Below, in pieces: positions 62,001 through 64,000 of a DNA stretch of 64,000 nucleotides. The translations under genes and the position numbers were made by a program. Location of the stretch: the NCBI GenBank assembly GCA_013399895.1, contig VXBA01005741.1:465749-529748 (forward strand). Reading direction: 5' to 3'. The notes under the pieces are model-generated. The model was not told the origin of the DNA and searched no databases. It saw only the letters and a list, made by a program, of their open reading frames with translations. The stretch's first letter is position 1, and the number at the start of each line of letters is the position of its first letter. Source of the DNA: Serilophus lunatus (Eukaryota > Chordata > Aves > Passeriformes > Eurylaimidae).

Positions 62001-63921
62001 GCCTTCAAGAGCCTGACTGAAATCAGTCCACATAGTATCAGTAGTGATTTTTATTATTGTCTAGTCAGGGCTTTAGTACCAAACCAGCAAAATTATTTTG
62101 TCCTCTTGCCCCTTAATTTTTTTTCCTATAAGCAAATGTTTTCCTGTCTGGCATGTATTTCTGTTACAGCATGAGAATGTACACAATACATGTATGCTGG
62201 TGCAGTAAGTTCTTTTCTGGTACAGGCACTTAAACCAGTATTGAAACGAAACAATTAAATAAAGCCCATAACGGGACCATACAGTTCAGGAAGCTTCTCT
62301 ACTGAAAATCAACCCGTGTGTCTGGAGGAATGTGGCGAAAGGTTAAAACAGTCAGTTTTTAGATTGATCAGCTTCTTAAACAAGCTTGTCCCTTAGTTCC
62401 AAAAATGCTGCCATCAGCATGAACAACTGCAGTAATTCAGCTGAAAAAGCAATTTGGTGTGGAAACAGAAATCAGCTTTTATGTGGAACAACTCCTTGAC
62501 CTGGGTTTTCCCCACGGCTGAGAGCAGCACTGTCCAGATGCTGTGGTGGAGGTGAGAAGGAAATAGCTGGTAAAGAGGGATGGAATCCACCTCAGTCAGC
62601 AAAACTGTGTCGGCCTACAGCCCAAAATTAACTCATGACAACCATACCCTCTCAATGGAGAAACTGAAACTTTTAATCAGAAAATGGAAGAATGTTTCAA
62701 AAAACAGTGACTGACTTAATACCTAAATAAAATTTAAATTATTTCAGCTACTATGGAGACCCAGAGTTTTATCACTAGAAACAGGAAAGAAAAATTCTGT
62801 ATACTACAAAACAGCCCTATAAAACTGAGATACTAACACCACACAAAAACACTATGTGGATGAAAATCCTCTCTAACGGAACAGAGAAGTATAACCACAT
62901 AATCTTAGTAGTTCCCCACTACAAATAAAGATAGAAAAATGTGTTTTATCTGGCAGTACTCCTGTAACGATATTCCAAAATCCTTCAGCATGACTGAGCA
63001 TAATTTGCTATGTCATTCTGTCTGCTTAGGAATTCTTCAGTCACATAAATACACCGTGACACTGAAGTATTTTTTGGTTCAACCACAAAGACGCAATCTG
63101 TCAGCTTATGCAAGCCCCTCGGTAACAAGCCCTTTTATGCGTGGGGTTTACAGGTAACAAAACACCTACATGGGAGGGCGTGGAGTGGAAACCGAGTCCG
63201 ACTGAAGTATCCGGGATGCAGGTCAAAATACACCGACTTATAAAGCACACGAGGAGAGAGGGTCCTTCAGCAGCAAAGGTTACCTCTGTACCGAATGCCG
63301 CAGCAGGGACACTGCCATTTTAGGGGAACGCCCTGCTGCCTCCTGCCAACACCCTTCCCTAAGGTCCAGGAGCCCCAGACCGCCCGGACACGCGGATCCG
63401 AGGGAAAACCGGCGCCAGAAGGCTGAACCAGCCCCTCCGGCAGCTCCGAGGTCCGATGGGAAAAGGAGGCACACCGCTGGATGGGGTATTATAACATCCA
63501 AATTCATTGTAAGATTAGGAACCGCGGGGATTTGTTGTGTAATCGAACGGATGATACGGAGAAGCGATGTTCACAGAACTGTCGGGGCTGGAAGGGACCT
63601 GTGCAGAGCGCCCATGCCAACCCCTCCGCCAAGGCACGGTCCCCTAGAGCGGGACACACAGCCACGCACGCGGGGAGTTGGGATGATTCCACAGACGGAG
63701 ACTCCACGCACCTCCCACGTTAACGAGAACGCCGTATTAACGGGATTTACGGCAGCAGCAGGACTAAGGAGACACGCGGGAGGGGCTCCCACGGCCGTAC
63801 CTGGGGGCGGGCAGGCTCTGCTCCCTCCGCCGGCGAAGGGCCCCGGCTCTGCGGCGAGCGTGACGCTGGCCGGCTGGTTCCTCATCTTCTTGGCCCGCTT
63901 CTTCTCCCGTGCCCCCGACAT
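43375..63921 (-). CDS. POP1: POP1, ribonuclease P/MRP subunit (complete CDS, 15 coding exons)
   Basis: POP1 is the largest protein subunit of nuclear RNase P, which matures tRNA 5' ends, and RNase MRP, which cuts pre-rRNA. It binds the RNA core and acts in the nucleolus. Fifteen exons, all GT..AG, join to 3033 nt (1010 codons plus TAA) with every phase matching; human POP1 has 1024. The N-terminal Pop1 domain (about 102-270) shows [19 protein letters not shown] (135-153) and WLETHIWHAKRFHM (199-212). KKIIGDGTRDP follows an NLS-like KKRKK (373-377). GTILGLTVGDPR lies in exon 10. The POPLD region (about 563-680) has GWGSGWD and LPKGWGMAFWIPF. The C-terminal part holds CSRTVLGYVTRGDFS and VGCGEALGFVSLTGL and ends RFARLNIEV. 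The start ATG matches the MSxAxExKxAKKMRNQP pattern of vertebrate POP1. The gene converges on NIPAL2, as in other vertebrates. Confidence 0.97.
44033..44804 (-). other. POP1: POP1 intron 14
   Basis: A 0.8-kb intron with a GTATGT donor and a TTAATAG acceptor. No repeat or RNA was recognised. Confidence 0.85.
44805..45146 (-). CDS. POP1: POP1 coding exon 14
   Basis: Residues 678-791. It starts after TCATTTAG and encodes RPPAKRANYVKLGTLSPFIC, then the PWGQLAKNWEGR segment. The rest is an acidic, poorly conserved linker (EVEETMEITSSEGALKTED) that differs in length from the human one. Its acceptor is preceded by a CTTA tetranucleotide repeat (see findings). Confidence 0.95.
45147..45933 (-). other. 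POP1: POP1 intron 13
   Basis: A 0.8-kb intron with a GTAATA donor and a CATTTAG acceptor. It contains the tetranucleotide repeat at its 3' end and nothing else I can name. Confidence 0.85.
45157..45175. repeat. (AAGT)n tetranucleotide repeat upstream of POP1 exon 14
   Basis: AATTAAGTAAGTAAGTAAG on the plus strand reads as CTTACTTACTTACTTAATT on the POP1 strand. It lies about 10-28 nt before the acceptor AG at 45147-45148. Confidence 0.85.
45934..46088 (-). CDS. POP1: POP1 coding exon 13
   Basis: Residues 627-677. It encodes IYRGVQVGGLQEALKHSEYQ and continues through a PNDFPDCQAGMQFA segment that completes the POPLD-type region. The acceptor is TATAACAG. The donor CG|GTAATA splits an arginine codon completed by exon 14. 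Confidence 0.95.
46089..46998 (-). other. POP1: POP1 intron 12
   Basis: A 0.9-kb intron with a GTAAGT donor and a TATAACAG acceptor. Near its 5' end an AT-rich block carries a 16-bp sequence twice (46888-46903 and 46929-46944). Confidence 0.85.
46888..46944. repeat. 16-bp direct repeat in AT-rich block
   Basis: TTTAAACCAAATTATA occurs at 46888-46903 and again at 46929-46944, embedded in TA-rich sequence inside POP1 intron 12. Confidence 0.85.
46999..47190 (-). CDS. POP1: POP1 coding exon 12
   Basis: Residues 563-626, in phase 0 on both sides. It encodes DLNHMRSQLLVPGSHLDLGP, CESKIPILLVQQPGK, then GWGSGWD and LPKGWGMAFWIPF, the most conserved block of the POPLD region. The donor GTAAGT follows directly after IPF. 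Confidence 0.97.
47191..48507 (-). other. POP1: POP1 intron 11
   Basis: A 1.3-kb intron with a GTAACT donor and a CTGAGAAG..CTCAG acceptor region. No repeat or RNA was recognised. Confidence 0.8.
48508..48623 (-). CDS. POP1: POP1 coding exon 11
   Basis: Residues 524-562. It encodes NDKVRQLYLEGVPVDCAHSF, IWDQDICKNVTENKISEQ. The acceptor is TTTTCTAG and the donor is CAG|GTAACT. It closely matches the vertebrate POP1 segment EGVPVxCxHSFIWxQDICK. Confidence 0.96.
48624..53864 (-). other. POP1: POP1 intron 10 (largest intron)
   Basis: A 5.2-kb intron with a GTAAAA donor and a TTTTCTAG acceptor. It holds a tRNA-like cloverleaf at 53557-53625. Otherwise it is AT-rich, with short chance open frames and no transposon I can name. 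Confidence 0.8.
53557..53625 (-). tRNA. tRNA-like cloverleaf, probably a tRNA pseudogene or degenerate tRNA
   Basis: On the minus strand a 69-nt cloverleaf can be drawn. The acceptor arms GGTCTTG and CAAGGCC pair over 7 bp with one G-U. The D stem GCT/AGC has 3 bp around loop CAGTGGA. The anticodon stem TCTGT/ACAGA has 5 bp around the 8-nt loop CTGATTAT. The variable loop is TGAT. The T stem CCAGG/CCTGG has 5 bp around TTCGAAT. The B box GGTTCGAATCC is perfect. The A box region (GTGCTCAGTGG) is close to consensus. Odd points are the 8-nt anticodon loop, a single base between acceptor and D stems and a short D stem. If GAT is the anticodon the identity would be isoleucine, but the sequence is not a normal vertebrate tRNA-Ile. 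It lies 240 bp from POP1 exon 10, on the same strand. Confidence 0.5.
53865..53984 (-). CDS. POP1: POP1 coding exon 10
   Basis: Residues 484-523. It encodes MSSPSEMPPGTILGLTVGDP, RVNLPKQKTKAMPDFEKYQ. The acceptor TTCTTAAAG and donor G|GTAAAA each split a codon. GTILGLTVGDPR is a strict POP1 signature. Confidence 0.96.
53985..54961 (-). other. POP1: POP1 intron 9
   Basis: A 1.0-kb intron with a GTATTT donor and a TTCTTAAAG acceptor. No repeat or RNA was recognised. Confidence 0.85.
54962..55073 (-). CDS. POP1: POP1 coding exon 9
   Basis: Residues 447-483. It encodes EMTDTETELNNWWVENCKDS, GKVSLHQCQSAIFELLE. The acceptor is TGTTTTCCAG and the donor is G|GTATTT. The WWxExC and AIFELLxG motifs match vertebrate POP1. 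Confidence 0.95.
55074..55827 (-). other. POP1: POP1 intron 8
   Basis: A 0.75-kb intron with a GTAAGG donor and a TTTTCCAG acceptor. No repeat or RNA was recognised. Confidence 0.85.
55828..55921 (-). CDS. POP1: POP1 coding exon 8
   Basis: Residues 415-446. It encodes DRSMEILRYRLIGPLSHCVL, TETLKAAAVQT. The acceptor is CTGTTTCAG and the donor is ACA|GTAAGG. The RLIGPLSH motif is conserved in POP1. Confidence 0.96.
55922..56051 (-). other. POP1: POP1 intron 7 (130 bp)
   Basis: A very short intron with a GTTTGT donor and a GTTTCAG acceptor, the smallest in the gene. Confidence 0.9.
56052..56302 (-). CDS. POP1: POP1 coding exon 7
   Basis: Residues 332-414. It encodes DILRELKAIFQCSEPEEICI, then a variable linker with SPGKKRKKDDKEGEK (an NLS-like basic cluster at 373-377). 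KKIIGDGTRDPFQSYTWISQ and TTGIAI follow, and are conserved. The acceptor is TTCTTAAG and the donor is AG|GTTTGT, splitting a serine. Confidence 0.96.
56303..56966 (-). other. POP1: POP1 intron 6 with TA-rich tract
   Basis: A 0.66-kb intron with a GTGTTT donor and a TTCTTAAG acceptor. A TA-rich run (about 56333-56364) lies 30-60 nt before the acceptor. Confidence 0.85.
56333..56364. repeat. TA-rich microsatellite
   Basis: Interrupted TATA repeats (ATATATATTTATATATATAA followed by AATATATATAT) close to the acceptor of POP1 exon 7. Confidence 0.85.
56967..57142 (-). CDS. POP1: POP1 coding exon 6
   Basis: Residues 273-331. It encodes LTFQEACCLSGRFEGSLNLY, RADRYPEDMLGPVTFIWK and RRQLWIWVHPALKQ. 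The acceptor is CTCTTTTAG and the donor is CAG|GTGTTT. MLGPVTFIWK and QLWIWxHP are POP1 signatures. Confidence 0.97.
57143..57437 (-). other. POP1: POP1 intron 5
   Basis: A 0.3-kb intron with a GTAAAA donor and a CTTTTAG acceptor. Nothing else was noted. Confidence 0.88.
57438..57525 (-). CDS. POP1: POP1 coding exon 5
   Basis: Residues 244-272. It encodes DLSYYCCLELTGKENELLKQ, LARICSIDA. The acceptor is CTGTTTTTTCAG and the donor is G|GTAAAA. DLSYYCCLEL is a POP1 signature. Confidence 0.96.
57526..58067 (-). other. POP1: POP1 intron 4
   Basis: A 0.54-kb intron with a GTACCA donor and a TTTTTTCAG acceptor. No repeat or RNA was recognised. Confidence 0.87.
58068..58316 (-). CDS. POP1: POP1 coding exon 4
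   Basis: Residues 161-243, in phase 0 on both sides. It encodes AEKAVHQKKEQSKTKCRKAR, then EFNRRQRKNIWLETHIWHAK, RFHMVKKWGYCLG and YRAMTKHCLLQ. This is the highly basic core of the Pop1 N-terminal domain that contacts the RNA. The acceptor is TTATAAAACAG and the donor is CAG|GTACCA. Confidence 0.97.
58317..60549 (-). other. POP1: POP1 intron 3
   Basis: A 2.2-kb intron with a GTATGA donor and an AAAACAG acceptor. I see no exon, transposon or RNA in it. Confidence 0.82.
60550..60725 (-). CDS. POP1: POP1 coding exon 3
   Basis: Residues 102-160. It encodes [40 protein letters not shown] and [18 protein letters not shown]. This is almost invariant among vertebrate POP1 proteins and starts the Pop1 domain. 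The acceptor is TTCATTCCAG and the donor is GAG|GTATGA. Confidence 0.97.
60726..61554 (-). other. POP1: POP1 intron 2
   Basis: A 0.83-kb intron with a GTTTGT donor and a TTCCAG acceptor. No repeat or RNA was recognised. Confidence 0.85.
61555..61737 (-). CDS. POP1: POP1 coding exon 2 (low-complexity, RG-rich)
   Basis: Residues 41-101. It encodes a Q-rich stretch (SEQQHQQQKF), then SYRKDQYFSKGQNRGERGRG, RGGWQGGYQ, and ends EEMPKYIT, which aligns with the conserved EIPKYIT of mammals. The middle part is poorly conserved. The acceptor is AACCTTCCAG and the donor is CAG|GTTTGT. Confidence 0.93.
61738..63800 (-). other. POP1: POP1 intron 1
   Basis: A 2.1-kb intron with a GTACGG donor and a CTTCCAG acceptor. 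Its 5' part lies in the CpG-rich block and carries an inverted CR1 tail at 63571-63716. The rest is AT-rich, without named features. Confidence 0.85.
63571..63716 (-). mobile_element. CR1 LINE 3' fragment, CpG-rich, in POP1 intron 1
   Basis: The plus strand shows the reverse complement of a CR1 tail. It reads TCACAGAACTGTCGGGGCTG, GAAGGGACCTGTGCAGAGCG, CCAACCCCTCCGCCAAGGCA, CCCCTAGAGCGGG and ACAGACGGAGACTCCACGCA, in the order of avian CR1 (GGTTGGAAGGGACC ... CCAACCCCCCTGC ... CCTAGAGCAGG ... AGGAGACTCCAC). It is divergent, but the order and spacing are clear. It carries about 10 CpG in 146 bp. Confidence 0.8.
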
Positions 63922-64000
63922 CTGCGGCGGGGCGGCGGCGCTGCCGGGCGGCGGGAGCAGCGCGGAGGGTCCGGCCGGGGCCGCCGCTCGCCCGCGCCGG
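63740..64000 (-). promoter_or_regulatory. POP1: CpG-rich block with POP1 5' UTR and probable promoter
   Basis: G+C and CpG rise sharply towards the right edge (GCGGGGCGGCGGCG, GCCGGGGCCGCCGC, CGCCCGCGCCGG), in contrast to the AT-rich rest. The POP1 ATG lies inside. This is the look of a CpG-island promoter without TATA. The transcription start is not visible. The C-rich run ending in GCAG just before the ATG could in principle be an acceptor of a noncoding upstream exon, but plain 5' UTR is the simpler reading. Confidence 0.7.
63801..63921 (-). CDS. POP1: POP1 coding exon 1 with start codon
   Basis: Residues 1-40, from ATG at 63921-63919. It encodes MSGAREKKRAKKMRNQPASV, then a P/G/A-rich stretch ending CPPP. 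The pattern MSxAxExKxAKKMRNQP is shared with mammalian POP1, which fixes this start rather than the downstream Met13. The donor G|GTACGG splits a glycine. Confidence 0.95.

Noticed and set aside
1..64000. CRISPR arrays, operons, phage or other prokaryotic defence systems
   Set aside because: The window is vertebrate DNA with spliced genes. No regularly spaced direct repeats or dense gene clusters are present.

Overview
The window is a piece of a bird nuclear chromosome. It is about 40% G+C, its genes are split into short exons with GT..AG introns, and its recognisable transposons are 5'-truncated CR1 LINE tails, one ending in the tandem ATTCTGTG-type octamer typical of avian CR1. Two protein-coding genes can be rebuilt exon by exon. 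They point towards each other. They match the vertebrate neighbours NIPAL2 and POP1, which also lie tail to tail on human 8q22.

Positions 1-20799 (+) hold the 3' two thirds of NIPAL2, a NIPA-family (SLC57) multi-pass membrane protein linked to magnesium transport. Eight coding exons are present and all splice in frame. The first exons, encoding the N-terminus and first membrane helices, lie left of the window. The 3' UTR probably runs to an AATAAA near 21363.

Positions about 21.4-42.8 kb are intergenic. I found no gene I can name there. The stretch holds two CR1 tails (30.13 and 37.44 kb), a TA microsatellite, a 17-bp pyrimidine minisatellite with strong G4/triplex potential and one N base (31.5 kb), a G-rich patch (33.16 kb), and an unexplained hydrophobic minus-strand reading frame with one internal stop (30.98-31.40 kb).

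Positions 43375-63921 (-) hold the complete POP1 coding sequence, the large protein subunit of RNase P and RNase MRP. Fifteen coding exons join to 3033 nt (1010 codons plus stop) with every phase matching. The ATG lies in a CpG-rich block at the right edge, which is probably the promoter. Intron 1 carries a minus-strand CR1 tail that is unusually rich in CpG. The large intron 10 carries a 69-nt tRNA-like cloverleaf on the same strand as POP1.

The two genes have no obvious joint function. One is a membrane transporter-like protein and the other a nucleolar tRNA/rRNA-processing subunit. I see no prokaryotic, CRISPR, phage or intact viral system. The items most worth a second look are the tRNA-like element inside a gene for tRNA 5'-end processing, the RG-rich N-terminal segment of POP1, the possible NIPAL2 intronic polyadenylation isoform, and the hydrophobic frame at 31 kb.
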